NCBI RefSeq assembly: GCF_963169125.1
Contig: NC_084798.1
Coordinates: forward strand, 107,649,970-107,713,969
Direction of reading: 5' to 3'
DNA length: 64,000 nt
Source of the DNA: Humulus lupulus
Taxonomy: Eukaryota; Streptophyta; Magnoliopsida; Rosales; Cannabaceae
The notes under the pieces are model-generated. The model was not told where the DNA came from. It made no database searches and was given only the letters and a program-made list of their open reading frames with translations. Position 1 is the first letter of the stretch. Each line of letters begins with the position of its first letter. Shown here piece after piece: positions 10,159-23,073 of the stretch. The translations under genes and the position numbers were made by a program.

Positions 10159-12370
10159 TGTAACGCCCTACTTCCTTAGAGCCGTTACTAAGTGAGTTTT
10201 TAAGACAAAACAGTGTGCAATGGCCTCGCTAACCGAGCTTTGAAACAAAAGTGTGACTAATTAAAAGTTAAGGCTGTAATCTTTGAAAATACGTCATTTC
10301 ATTAAAACTTCTATTATTAAACATTTGGGATCCCAAAATAAGGTTTGAAAACTAATTACATCTTATACTCACTCGTCTAGTTGAGAAATCATAAAATCAT
10401 AGATTATTACAGCCATTTTCGATTAAACCCCCAACCAAAGCAGTCGGGCAGACCAAACATGTACACGTCGCTTCACGCTCTCCGTACTCATGGTTGGTTG
10501 ACTCAGTCATTGCCCTTACCTGCAACACAGAGCACCCGTGAGCCGAAGCCCAGCAAGAAAACTCATGCAGAACATAACATATGCAATGTATACAGTTTTA
10601 TCATAACAGATAATCCACAAATAGATAAGTCAACCATTTAGACTAAGCAAACACATGTATCCACCGGGCCCCGCCCTGATTATAGCATAACACATGAATC
10701 CACCGGGCCCTGCCCTGATTATAGCATCCCATGTGCTAGGTGTTACTTTCGGCCCACGGCCGCCCCGGCTTACGCCGTACTCGGCCCACGGCCGCCCCGG
10801 CTTACGCCGTACTCGGCCCATGGCCGCTCATTTCATCATATTCACACATATAGTACATTCGAAATAATCATTCACACACATCATGATTCATTTAAGGTTT
10901 AAACATTTGCACATAATACAATCTGGGGCCATGCCCTAACCTCGGGTGTTATAGTTTTCTTACCTGTATTCCGAGCCTCCTGATGCACTAAAGCTGCGAG
11001 CACGGTCCTCTAGCACGAGCCTCACCAACAACCTAGTCACAACACACAAGAAACATCCCTCAATACTAATCAACCCAAAACCACTTCCCGGGACCAATCC
11101 CGCACTCTCGGGACCTCTAAAACCTTAAAACAACACCCCGGAGACATCCCCCAAACCCCCGGAGCAAAGGCCTAAAATTGCCAAAAATGTGAACCTGAAA
11201 TTTGCCTTGTGCCGCGGCACAACTTTCTTGTGTCGCGGCACACATCAGTCAGGGACTCCCTCGCCGCGGCACGAAAAACCCGTGTCGCGGCACGCCTTCG
11301 CAGACCCAGAATTCTGGGTTTTTCCCCTGCATTTTCTCCGAGCTAAAACCTCCCAAATCGTCCCAAACTCACACCCAAGCTCCAAAACCAACTCAAAACT
11401 CCAAATAGACCATACATCAACCCATAAACATCATAACCCAACTCAATAACACAATCACACTCAAAATCACCCATTTGATTCCAAATTTCAGAAAACTCAA
11501 ACCCAAAGGCCAAAAACACAACCCAAGCTTGACAAACCTAAACCATGGCTTCAAAATCTTAAACCACAACAGAAAAGAAAACCCAAGGATGTTTAAAACT
11601 CTTACCTCAATCAAGAATCCAACCTTAAGCTTCCTTGGTTCATCCTCTTAGTCTTCAAGTTTCAGCTCCCTTCTTCTTCTTCATGCCTTAGCTTTTTCCC
11701 TCTCCTTCTTCTTCTCTTCAAATTATCAAAGCATCAAATGACCAAGCCCCAAACCGTGTACCCCTTAATACCCAGCTGCCATATATCCAATTCCCAGCCA
11801 AATGACCATTTTACCCCTCCTTGCCTATCCTTTCCCAACTAACCTCAAGGGCACTTAAGTCCTTTTACTTCTATTTCATTTCTACCATTTTCTGTCTAGA
11901 ACTTGTTACTCTAAGTAGTAACTAATGGTTACCCAGGTTACTCAATCACCAATAACCATTACCCGCTAAATCTCAATCTTAGCCATAAAATTCCCGAAGT
12001 ACCCCTAGGCTCCTCCCGAGCCGGGTATAGAAATCCCGTTGTGACTCTTAAGTTAATTTGCTCTCTAGGACCGTCTCGGCACGTGCATCAAAATAATACC
12101 ACCACACTCACGTGGTACAAATCACGGAATACAATTATCACATATATGCCCTCAGCGGCTAAAATTACAATTATGCCCTTCAAACACAATCAGGGCCTAC
12201 ATGCATACTAATACACATAGTCATGCATCTCAGATAAACAATTAGTCAAATAACATGCTTTAAATCATAACCATGCATTTAACTCATAAAATCACACATA
12301 AATCCCAACATGCCCTCCTGGCACACTAATCAAGGCCCTTAAGCCTTAATAGCGATTTTGGGTCGTTACA
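10159..12370 (-). repeat. 5' LTR of the Tekay-like element (family A)
   Basis: 2,212 bp, near identical to 3497-5708, with the same cassette, tandem arrays and conserved boxes at offset 6662. The only clear difference besides a one-base indel is ATACTCACTCGTCT (10365-10378) in place of GAAATAAGGTTAC. Confidence 0.9.
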
Positions 12371-12375
12371 AAGTA
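12371..12375. repeat. Target-site duplication AAGTA (right)
   Basis: Matches 3492-3496 exactly. Confidence 0.9.
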
Positions 12376-13690
12376 CATGCAAATATCATTTATAAGGAAC
12401 TTAGTGAGAGCAAGGGATAAAATACTGATTATCAATAAAACGATAATTTCACTTGGCTTGTTAGTAAGTCATTGATAGAGGATTGACTGACTGTAATGGT
12501 TGTAACAATGGGCATATTTGTGGTTTGGAAAATACGTTCTATGATTATAATAATGGACATATTTGAACAATTATTTAAGTAATTATTATTTATTTAAATT
12601 ATTAAATCAAAAGTGGAGTCACGATGAATTAATAACTTATGAGATAATTTATTACCATAAACAAACTCACGGTAACTTATTGTAGCTTGGATTCATGGTC
12701 CCCATAATGTCTTTGGTAAAATTAGATGTAATGGTCTCAAATAATTGATTTAATTATCAATTAGTAATATCGAGTTGACTGGGTCAACATAAATAAATAA
12801 TGGTGAATTATTTATTGATATTAGCGGGGAATCAGATATAAGAGAAAGTTTGGGAACTTAATAGGAAATTCTCAAAAGAGAGTTTTATAGACAATTGGGC
12901 AATTATATTGATATTAATAAGTTAGTATGAATATTAATAAACTAAATTGAATTAAGGTTCATAATATAATTATTTATTTTGAACAAGTATTTAAGTAATT
13001 ATTATTTAATTAAATAATTAAATTAAAAGTGGTAACAACCCTATTTTTGTTTCCCAAGTATTTGCCTTTAAAAAGAACTTTATGTGCGTGATTTTCTAAG
13101 AGATTTTACTCTAGGCCGCCCCCCTCCCGCCCCCCCCCCCCCCCGGTCTCTCTCTCGCTCTCTCTTTCTCTGTATTTTTTTCTTCTTATGTGTTGAGACT
13201 TAGCCCACCCTTTGTTTAATCTAAATTAGAGAAATGTTTGGAAAATTGTGGTGCTGTGTTCTAGAGGTTTGACTTCCTGACAATACCTAGCATTCAACCA
13301 GTACAACATGTTAGGGAATTCAAAAGAAGGAGACATCGTTCCACTACGCACTTTCTAAGTATTTTGTGTGTATCTGAATATTTACATAAATGATTCACTT
13401 GTTAGCAAATTTTGTTGTTTTTTTTATTTTCTACTATATATATGAAAATAGGAAGCATGCATCTAAACTAAAGATATCATATCCTACATGCACAACGTAA
13501 GCATAGAAAATTATGATCACTAAGCCATCTTTTATAGGCTTAGAGATCCTACAAAATGGGTTGTGGACCTCACATGACTTGCAACACAAGTAATAATGAA
13601 ATAGTAAAATAATTAATAATAATACATTTCAAATGATATATATCTAATAAATATATGCTTGAGCTATTGGTATTTGTATTCTTAATGAAA
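12376..13690 (+). mobile_element. Copia-like LTR or flank, right part
   Basis: Continues the sequence interrupted at 3496. AT-rich and gene-free. It holds a cytosine-rich run (about 13120-13144) followed by a CT-rich microsatellite (13145-13175). From about 13450 the sequence may belong to the host of the next element, because CATTG at 13691 pairs with CATTG at 23074. Boundaries inside this stretch are uncertain. Confidence 0.35.
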
Positions 13691-13724
13691 CATTGGATCA
13701 GTCTGGTCGAGTATTTCGGCTGCC

Positions 13725-15425
13725 TAGCCTTGACTAATAAGTCAAGCCCTGATCCAGGTATTTAAACTTCAATACAGAAACAGATATCAATAGGCATATC
13801 CCAAAAAAACGAGTACCCATACATGTTAATCACATAACACTATCGAGTAATCGTACTCATAATAGTAACATGCCTATTTAACCGGGCCACAGGCCCTAAC
13901 CAGGAAATCCATGCAACAGACATGAAACACTTAAGCAGGCATAGAATATTCGAGTAGGATCAACCAACATGTGAAACAATAGCTTAATCATAAACATTCT
14001 CAGGGCCAAAGCCCTAATCATAATTAATGGTAACAGTTGGGCCAAGCCCTGATCTCATATAACACGTATTGGGTGCAGTTTTCTTACCTCATGTCTAAGT
14101 ATAGCATAAAATAAGGACGACCCTTGAGCACGATCCTGGTTCTGAGCCCCTAGCGATAACCTTCTCACATCCATAATATAGGATTCCATCAATATTGAGC
14201 AAATAAAGGCTTCCGGACCGAGTCCTAGCCTTCGGGTCCTCGAATCCCACTGAACCGAGTAGTAGAATCGACCCCGAGCCCTAAAGAAAAGGTTCCCGTC
14301 ATCAAAAGCTCCCCAAGACCAAAACTGCCCAGGAAGGCCGCGACCTGCTCTTGAGGATCGCAGTGCACGTCCTAGAGATAGGCCTCCGAGGGCCTTGGGT
14401 TCAGCTGAGTTGCGGCCCCTCAACAACAATGTCGCAACTTGGCCCTGTGCACCCAAATTTTCCTCATTTTCCAACAGCCAAAACTAACCCAAACTATCCT
14501 AATTTCATCCCAAACCAATAATTCAATCACCACAATAGTTCTAACATCTTCCAGCAGCAAAACCCAACCTGAATCTAGTTATAGAACTCATCAAAACACC
14601 AAATTCACTCTTGTGCTATAAGGTTCAAAAACACCTCAAGAACAACCACGAATTCTACTAAAATTCAGTTACAACAAAGAGATTGAATTGTTACCTTAGT
14701 TGTGAATGATGATCCCCTAGCCACAAGCTATCCTAATCCCAATCCCAAGCCTTCAATTCTTTGGTTTCTAGCCAAAAATCCCCTTAGTATTTCAACCACT
14801 AGCTAAAGGAAGCTTAGAGAGAAAAACAAATTGAGATGAGAGAGGGAGTCGATTCAGTGAGTGTCTTAATGTTATGCTTCTTACTTTTTGTTTCTTAAGG
14901 CTTAAGTGACTTGAGCTAATCCCGAGGATCGGGGTACCAAAAACGTCTCCTAGGGAAAAATGGTCAAATTCCCCATTATTCCCTCCTAAACTCACTAACT
15001 CCAAATATATCCCCAATTATTCATTCCCATTACCCGATAACCCATTTTAATGCCAAATACCTAAAATACCCTTTGACTTGCCCCGAGTCGGTTATTGGGT
15101 CCCGTTGTTACTTTCCCGCTAACTTGTACATATATATATATATATATATAAAATTATATGATATTACACATATATCACATATATGCACATATATATATAT
15201 ATACAATTATGCCCATAACGGGCCAAATTATGAAAGGTTCCCTTCTAATAAGAAACAGGCCCACATGCATATTTAATACCCCTAAACATGCACAACTAGT
15301 TATATTATCATATAACTCACATAATCACAATCAAATATATCAAATAAACATATAACTCCATATATTGACATCCTTGCCCTCTAATCAAGGCCCAAACCCT
15401 TATTAGGTAATTTTGGGATGTTACA
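13725..15425 (-). repeat. 3' LTR of the decayed Tekay element (family B), truncated
   Basis: Alignable with 21320-23073 from the TTGACTAATAAGTCAA segment onward. The outer roughly 750 bp are missing and about 33 bp of unrelated sequence (13696-13728) stands between the presumed TSD and the start of homology, as after a deletion with filler. The palindrome cassette of this copy (14330-14420) is eroded compared with the other LTR. An (AT)n run lies near 15125-15210. Confidence 0.75.
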
Positions 15426-15440
15426 ACTATCCCCTCCTTA
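15426..15440 (-). other. Polypurine tract of the decayed Tekay element
   Basis: The minus strand reads TAAGGAGGGGATAGT directly upstream of the 3' LTR start, almost the same as the tract of the element at 5709. Confidence 0.75.
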
Positions 15441-15462
15441 TAGAAATTTTGACCTCGAAATT

Positions 15463-18400
15463 TTACCTGAACAGCTCAGGATACTGAGTCTGCATAACTG
15501 CCTCCAGCTCCCAGGTCGCTTCATCGACCTTGTTGTTCCTCCATACTACCTTAACTAAAGGTATAGTCTTGTTCCTCAGGACCTTGACCTTCCTGTCTAA
15601 AATCTGAACTGGCTGCTCTTCATAGGATAAGTCTGCCTCCAGTTCCAAATCATAATAACTTAGTACATGAGTTTCATCTGATACATAGCTCCTCAACATG
15701 GAAATATGGAATACATTATGCACACTAGACAATGCAGGGGGTAAGGCCAACCTATAGACCACCTGACCGATCCTCTCTAGGATCTCAAATTGTCTCATAA
15801 ACCTAGGACTCATCTAGCCCTTCTTCCCGAACCTCTTCACCCCTCTCAGAGGTGAAACCCTAAGGAAGACATAGTCTCCCACCTGGAACTCCACATTCCT
15901 CTGCCTTAGGTCCGAAAGCTCTTCTGTCTACTCTGATACGCAAGCATCCGAGTTCTAATCTTATCGATAGCCTCAGTGGTCCTTTGAACTGCATAAGGAC
16001 CCAAATATTTCTTTCACCCATCTCATCCCAGTGAATGGGTGATCTGAATTTCTTACCATACAACATCTCATAAGGTGCCACCCCAATGGTATACTGATAG
16101 TTGTTGTTATACGAAAACTCTATCAAAGGAAAATATTTACTCCAGGACCCTTTAAAGTCCAACACACATGCTCTCATCATGTCCTCCAATATCTAGATAG
16201 TCCTCTCAGACTGACCATCGGTCTGAGGATGATAAGATGTACTCAACTTCAGCTGTGCACCCATCGCCCTCTGCAAGCTTCCCCAAAACGTGGATGTAAA
16301 GATAGGGTCCCTATCAGACATGATTGACCTTAGAGTCCTATGAAGCCAAACTATCTATCTAACATAGAGATCTGCATACTGGTCAACCGTGTAATTCATC
16401 CTTGCTAGTAGAAAATGAGCTGATTTTGTAAATCAATCAACAATGACCCAAATAGAATCATACTGGCCCAGTGTCTTGGGCAACACCCCACCACAAAATC
16501 CATTGTGATATCCTCCCACAACCATTGTGGGATATCTAGAGGTTGTAACAGCCCTACTGGCCTCTGCTGCTCAGCCTTGACCTTCTAACAGGTCAGGCAC
16601 CTTGCCATATACTCAGTCACACCCCTCTTCATCTTAGGCAACCAATACAGAACTCTCAAATCTTGGTACATCTATGTGGTGCCCGGATGTAGAGAATAAG
16701 GGGTAGTATGTTCTTCATCAAGAATCTCCCGTCTAATCTCGGTGTCCATCGAAACACAGATCCGATCCTTTTATCTCAACAATCCCATGCTTGACACTGT
16801 ATAGTCCTTAGCTATTCCACCTAGGACGTCCCCTCTAATCTGCCCCAACTGTAAGTCATCTAACTGCTTCTCCTTGATCCTCTCCAAGAGAGTAGACTGT
16901 AGGGTGATGTTGTCTAGCTGGCCCATTACTAACTCAATTCCTGCTCTTGTCATGTCATCAGCCAATTCCCTTGATATCTGCCCGATACAATATAACTATC
17001 CCGGACCCTTCCGGCTTAAGGCATCTTCTACCACGTTGGCCTTCCTAGGGTGATAGAGGATCTCTCAATCATAATCCTTTTGCTAGTTCTAACCATCGTC
17101 TTTGCCTCATGTTCAAATCCTTCTGGATGAAGAGGTATTTTAAATGCTTGTGATCAGCGTATATCTCACACTTCTCACCATACAAGTAGTGTCGTCACAC
17201 CTTTAGTGCAAAGACCATTGTTGCAAGTTCTAAATCAGGTGTGGGGTATCTCTGCTCATATTCCATTAATTAACGTGATGTGTAGGCAATCACCTTCCCT
17301 GTCTACATAAGAACACACCCCAGACCCTGCCTTGAGGCATCACAATAAACTACAAACTTGTCCCGATTTGTAGGAAGACTCGAAATTGGACCAATGATCG
17401 AACACTTCTTGAGCTTATGGAAGCTGTCTTCATACTTGTCTAACCATACAAACCTCTAATTCTTCCTTGTTAACTCTGTCAGTGATGATGCAATCTTGGA
17501 GAACCCCTCCACAAAGCATCTGTAATACCCTGTCAATCCCAAGACACTCCTAATCTCTGAAGCACTCTTCGGTCTTGGCCAATCTCTGACTGCCTCGATC
17601 TTCGCTGGATCCACCTTAATTCCATCCTTGCTGACTATGTGGCCTAAGAAAGTCACCTGTGGCAACCAAAACTCACATTTCTTGAACTCCGCATACAACT
17701 TGTGTTCTCTCAAACTCTGTAATACCAATCTGAGGTGCTGCTCGTGTTCTTTCTATGTCCGAGAGTATATCAATATATCGTCAATAAAGACGATCACAAA
17801 TTAGTCTAGGTACGCTTTGAATTCCTTGTTCATTAAATCCATAAGTGTTGTTGGGGCATTAGTCAATCCAAATGACATCACCAAAAATTCATAATGCCCA
17901 TACCATGATCCTCCTCCATGATCCTCAGCTGGTGATAACCAGATCAAAGATCTATCTTAGAGAATACCGCCCTACCCTGCAACCGATCAAACAAATCATC
18001 AATCCTTGGCAGTGAATATCAGTTCTTGGTAGTTAACTTGTTTAGTTTCCTGTAATCGATACACATCCTTAGAGAACCGTCCTTTTTCTTCACAAAGACG
18101 ACATGTGCTCCCCATGGTGAGAAGTTGGGCCTGATAAAACCTAAGTCTAGTAACTCTTGTAGTTGAACCTTTAGTTCTTTCAGCTTAGATGGAGCCATCC
18201 TATAAGGTGCCCTAGATAATGCTCTGTCCCTGGCGCCAGTTCAATTACAAACTCAATCTCCCTGTATGAAGGTAACCCTATCAAAGCCTCTATAAACATG
18301 TCCAGAAACTCACAGACTAATCGGGTCTGTTCTGGTCCCACTGGCACCACCTGAGTGGTATGCCCCACGCTGGCTAAGAACCATATGCATCCCCCCTACT

Positions 18401-20017
18401 ATAGGTCCCTAGCTCTAAGTACAAATATCATAGATATACGGGGTCCATGCTCAATGCCAACGAATACAAAAGGGTACTCACCCTCGAGAAGGGTACTCAC
18501 CCTCGAGCTCAAAGGTTACCATATTCTTCTTGCAATCTATCGTTGCCCCATACTTCTCTAGCCAATCCATACCCTGAATTATATCAAAATCAATCATCAC
18601 CAATTCTACCAAATCAATTGATAATTCCCTACCGTCCACTGTAACTGGTAGTGATCTAACCCATCTTCTGGAAACCACTAACTCCCCAGTAGGCAACATA
18701 GTACCAAACCACACAGGGTAAAAGTCACATGGTCTACACAATCCATATATAATCCTACTAGCAACAAAAGAGTGTGTAGCACCCGAATCAATAAAAATAA
18801 TATAGAAGGTTCCAGCACTAGAAAGCAGACCTGTAACTACCGAGGGACTAGCCTCGTCCTCTGCCTTGGTCAAGGTGAACACCCGAGCTGGTGTCAGGTT
18901 GTCCACCTTCTTCGGCTTTTCCTCTCTAGCTCTCGAGCAGTCCTTCTTCAAATGCCCCTCACTACCGCAAACAAAGTAGGCCTTCGAGCGACATTCCCCA
19001 ATATGACGCCTCCTACACCGAGTACACATTGGAAATGCTCTCTAGGTCTCACCGCCACTCTGGCGGCCCATCTGTATACCTCGTGGCCTCCTATCTGGTC
19101 CTGAAACTGAAAATGTATCCAGAGTCTTCCTCTTCTGATCACTGGGGCCTCTGCCCCTACCAACCTGTAAATGGAGGTCTCGGCCTCCTAGAATCCCTCC
19201 TGGCTGCATTGTCATGCCAGATCTTGTTCTCTGCGCTCTCAGCTGTCAACGCCTTCTCCACAACTTGTGCATAGGTAGTCAATCCTGGCATAGTGGTAAT
19301 ACTAACATCCTAGGCTATCATAGGTTGTAGCCCCTGAAGAAACCTCTCTCTTCTGGTCAGATCAGTGGGCACCAAATCCCTCAGAAACTTTTCCAATTTG
19401 TCAAACATAAGGTGGTAATCAGGCACTATCATGTTACCCTAAAGTAACTTGCTGAATTCTTCAGCCTTCGCAGCTTTAACTGCGTCGTTGAAATATTTCT
19501 CGTTGAACAAAGTTCTGAACTCTTCCCATTCCATGGTGGTTACTGCTCTGGTCTGGGATACCTCCTCCCACCATATTTGGGCATCCTCTCGAAACATATA
19601 AGTGGCGCAAGCCACTCTCTCGTTATCATCTACCCTCATAAAATCCAAGATGGTGGTTATCATTGTCATACATTACTCAGCCTTCAGTGGATCTATGTCG
19701 CCCTCAAAGACTAGAGGGTGTTGCTTCCTAAACCTCTCATATAAGGGTTCCCACCTATCTCCCTCTGCCTAGGGATGCACTACTACTGGTACCTCCGGCT
19801 GTATCACTGCGAGTACCACGGGCTGTGGGTTTCCTGCTAGAACCTGTTGCTCTCTCAAGACACTATCTCTTCTTCCTCCCTCTCTAACTTGGTTTGCATG
19901 TTATCAAGCACCTGTTGCCAGTTTTCTGAAGCTAGCGATGGGGCCTGGCCCTGGTCATTCCCTTCACTGGCTTGTAAATCTTGGCCAGCCAACCTCTCTG
20001 ACCTTCAATGATTCATA
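15463..20017 (-). pseudogene. Gag-pol polyprotein of Tekay element, broken
   Basis: Reading down the minus strand one meets: gag (from ATG at 20017; capsid-like segment 19439-19669 with WWEEV and FNEKYF), a CCHC knuckle and aspartic protease (18478-19029: CGSEGHLKKDC, then FIDSGATHSFV), RT pieces (18368 to 17456, including [14 protein letters not shown] and [10 protein letters not shown]), RNase H and zinc-binding parts (about 17400-16600), integrase core tail (15860-16189: FSYNNNYQYTIGVAPYEMLY) and a C-terminal chromodomain (15463-15600: VKVVWRNNKVDEATWELE). Several stops and frameshifts separate these pieces, and many of the stops fit CAG or CAA changed to TAG or TAA. It encoded the capsid and the enzymes for reverse transcription and integration; the chromodomain normally guides insertion to heterochromatin. 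No intact product remains. Confidence 0.88.
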
Positions 20018-20553
20018 ATGTTACTCAATCCACTCTACAGTGATCAAATCAGCCGTTAGGTAAGTAATAACTATACCTCTTTCTGCTTGACGGTCCAAGA
20101 TCAAACAGATAAACAAACAAGTGCAATGCTAATAAGCATGCTATCACTCAACATATTCATTCATGGTGCAAATAAGCACTTCGTGATATCCATCAGCAAC
20201 TAACAATGCTCATATACATATCCATGCATTTATGCAAGTGTAACATTGCTAATAAGCATGTTCGTTTAATCCTGGCCTATAAACAAATAATAATGCAAAT
20301 AAGTTGTTCCCTTGCATTCAAAAGTAGTAACGATGCTAATAAGCATGTTCTATATCATTCATGCAGCAGTCAAGGGCCAGGCCCTATCAGATTATCTCAT
20401 GCTTCCTAAACAAGCACACAAATAAGGAATTCATATCATGTTTAAACATTTAAACATGTAACCAAATAATAATTACCGAACCCTGAGTCGAGCATATCTT
20501 TAGTGGTGAGTGTACATGTCCGACCAATCTTCCGGAACCCTTAAACCTTGGCA
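20018..20553 (-). other. Untranslated leader of the decayed Tekay element
   Basis: No gene. Repeated short strings with AATAAGCATG at about 20128, 20250 and 20337 form a loose repeat. The part nearest the PBS matches the leader of the element at 9947-10140. Confidence 0.6.
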
Positions 20554-20565
20554 GCTCTAATACCA
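20554..20565 (-). other. Primer-binding site, one mismatch
   Basis: The minus strand reads TGGTATTAGAGC, one C-to-T change from the initiator tRNA-Met complement, three bases from the LTR. Confidence 0.75.
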
Positions 20566-20568
20566 AGT

Positions 20569-23073
20569 TGTAATGTCCTTCTAATGCAGGACCATTACAC
20601 TGTGTACTTTAAATTGTGTCACACTTGCTAATCAAGTCATTTGGCTTAAAATGTGTAACTATGGTTGATGTCAAGGGTTAGGGTTAAAATTTTGGTCAAA
20701 GGAACCATTGACTTTTATTTAAAAAGTTTGATACATTCATGGGATCCCAAAATATTACAACTAAAAATTTAAAAAGGTGTATATACATCAAAATTACATC
20801 CAGCCGACCTAAGAAGCAAAAACAGGGCTACAACCCTAGTTCCTCTGAAATATCCTCAGTCGTGGTGGCCGAGCAACCGAATATGTACACACTGGCACCA
20901 AAGCTCTCCAACTCATGGTTTTTCAAGCTTTCCCTTCCCCTTACCTACACCACAAACCACCACTGAGCCAAGGCTAAGCAAGAAAACTATATATGTGCAT
21001 GAATAGAAAAATACAAATTCTCATAAACTTATCTAGCATGTCCAGTAGTAACAACCTAAACATACAGTCATGCTGTCACAAAAAAATGGTCATTGGACCA
21101 ATTTGGTGCCGCAACCCTAGACAGTTGACCATAGAGCCAACCCAGAGCCTATGCCCTAGCTATTTGACCACAGGGTCACCTAGGCCCTTGCCCTTAGCTC
21201 TGAGTAACTAACCATAGAGCTAGCCTAACACCTTTGGTTTTCCAACAACCATAGGGTCGACCAATGTAATAGAACATTGTTGATTTAGGCCTAAGCCTTT
21301 CGACCAGCGCGCAGCGCGCTTTTGCCGTCCCTGACTAATAAGTCAAACCCTGATCCATGTATTCAAACATCAATACATAAACAAATATGAATAGGCATAT
21401 CCCAACAAAACGAATACATATGCATGTTAATCACATAACACTATCGAGTAACCGTACTCATAATACTAATCATGCATATTTAATGGGGCCTCAGGCCCTA
21501 ACCACGGAACCCATGCAACAGACACGATACACTTAAGCAGATATAGAATATTCAAGTAGGATCAACCAACATGTGAAACAATAGCTTAAACATAAACGTT
21601 CTCAGGGCCCAAGCCCTTATCACATATAACACATATTGGGTGCAGTTTTCTTACATCATGTCCATGTATAGTGTAAAATAAGGATGGCCTCCAAGCATGA
21701 TCTTGGTTCTGAGCCCCTAGCGATAACCTAGTCACAACCATAATATAGGATTCAATCAATAATAATAAAATAAAGGCTTCTGGATGGAGTCCTAGCCTCT
21801 AGGGCCTCAAATTCCACTAAATTGCATAGTAGAATCGATCCCGAGCCCTAAGGAAAAGATTTCTGTCATGAAAAACTCCCCAAGGCTAAAATTGCCTAGG
21901 TGGGCCGCTTGAGGGTCGCGGCGCGCCGCTCTAATCAAAGGCCCTCTCCCTCTGCCAAAGGTATGCAGGTCGCGAGCTACCCAAGAGGGTCATGGCGCAC
22001 CTCCCAGACAGAGGCCTCCCAGGGCCCTGGGTTCAGCTGACTTGCGCCCTTCAAGAACAAAGCCTCGACTTGGCCCTGCGAACCCAGATTGTATTCATTT
22101 TCCAAAAGCCAAAACTAACCCAAACTATCCCAATTTCACCCCAAAACCATAATTCAATCACCACATTAGTTCTAACAACTTCCCTGCAGCAAAACCCAAC
22201 AAGAATCTTGTTATAAAACTCATCAAAACACCAAATTCACTCTTGAGCTATAAGGTTCAAAACCACCTCAAGAACAGCCATGGAATCTGCTAAAATTCAG
22301 TTACAAAAAATAGATTAAATTGTTACCATAGATGTGAATGAAGATCCCCTGGCCACAAGCTATCCAAATCCCAATCCCAAGCCTTCAATTATTTGGTTTC
22401 TAGCCAAAAATCCCCTAGTTCTTCAACCACTAGCTTAAGGAAGCTTAGAGAGATAAAGAGAGTGAGATGAGAGAGGGAGTCAGTTCAGAGAGAGTCTTAA
22501 TGTTCTGTTTCTTTCTTTTTGTTTCCTAAGGCTTAAGTGATTTAAGCTAATCCCGAGGCTCGGGGTACAAAAAACGTCTCTCAGGGCAAAATGGTCAAAT
22601 TCTCCAATATTCCCTCCTAAACTCACGAACTCTAAATATATCCCCAATTATTCATTCCCATTACCCGATAACCCATTTAAATGCCAAATACCCAAAATGC
22701 CCCTTGACTTGCCCCGAGTCGGGTGTTGGGTCCCGTTGTGACTTTCTCCCTAACATGCTTCCTAGGATCGTCTCGTGCCGAGTAACTCAAATAAATCCAC
22801 ATAATATTTTGGTCTCACACATATATCACATTTATGCATATAAATATATACAATTATGCCCATAACGGGTCAAATTACGAAAGTTGTCCTTCTAATAAGA
22901 AACAGGCCCGCATGCATATTTAATACCCCCTAAACATGTACAACTAGTTATATTATCATATAACTCACATAATCATAATCAAATATATCAAATAAACATA
23001 TAACTTCATATATTTCCATCCTTGCCCCCTAATCAAGGCCCTAAGACTTATTAAGTAATTTTGGGACGTTACA
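20569..23073 (-). repeat. 5' LTR of the decayed Tekay element (family B), full length
   Basis: 2,505 bp, TG...CA. On the minus strand it shows, in order, the cassette (about 22050 to 21902, with GGGTCGCGGC and GGCGCGCC), a GGTTGTGACTAGG box (21727-21739), a three-copy array of about 48 bp (21115-21260) and the conserved box (20927-20983, minus: CTTAGCCTTGGCTCA). Confidence 0.82.

Larger units (their letters stand above)
3497..12370 (-). mobile_element. Tekay-like LTR element, non-autonomous, very recent
   Basis: An 8,874 bp insertion bounded by a perfect 5 bp TSD. Two LTRs of 2,212 bp (3497-5708, 10159-12370) start TG and end CA. A primer-binding site complementary to initiator tRNA-Met next to the right LTR and a polypurine tract next to the left LTR show that the element reads on the minus strand. 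By eye the LTRs differ only at an extra G (near 3576) and a 13/14 bp patch (3704-3716 against 10365-10378), so insertion was recent. The 4.45 kb interior has no recognisable gag, RT or integrase, so the element must have been moved by enzymes supplied in trans. LTR and leader sequence resemble the coding Tekay element at 13696-23073. Confidence 0.88.
13696..23073 (-). mobile_element. Decayed autonomous Tekay (Ty3-gypsy chromovirus) element
   Basis: Right end TGTTACA-type terminus at 23073 with CATTG at 23074-23078; CATTG also at 13691-13695, giving a probable TSD. The 5' LTR (20569-23073) is full length, the 3' LTR (about 13725-15425) lacks roughly 750 bp at its outer end. A PBS-like site (20554-20565) and a polypurine tract (15426-15440) put the element on the minus strand. 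Between them lies a gag-pol remnant in the order gag, zinc knuckle, protease, RT, RNase H, integrase, chromodomain, which is the chromovirus order; the LTR type fits Tekay/Del. Confidence 0.85.
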
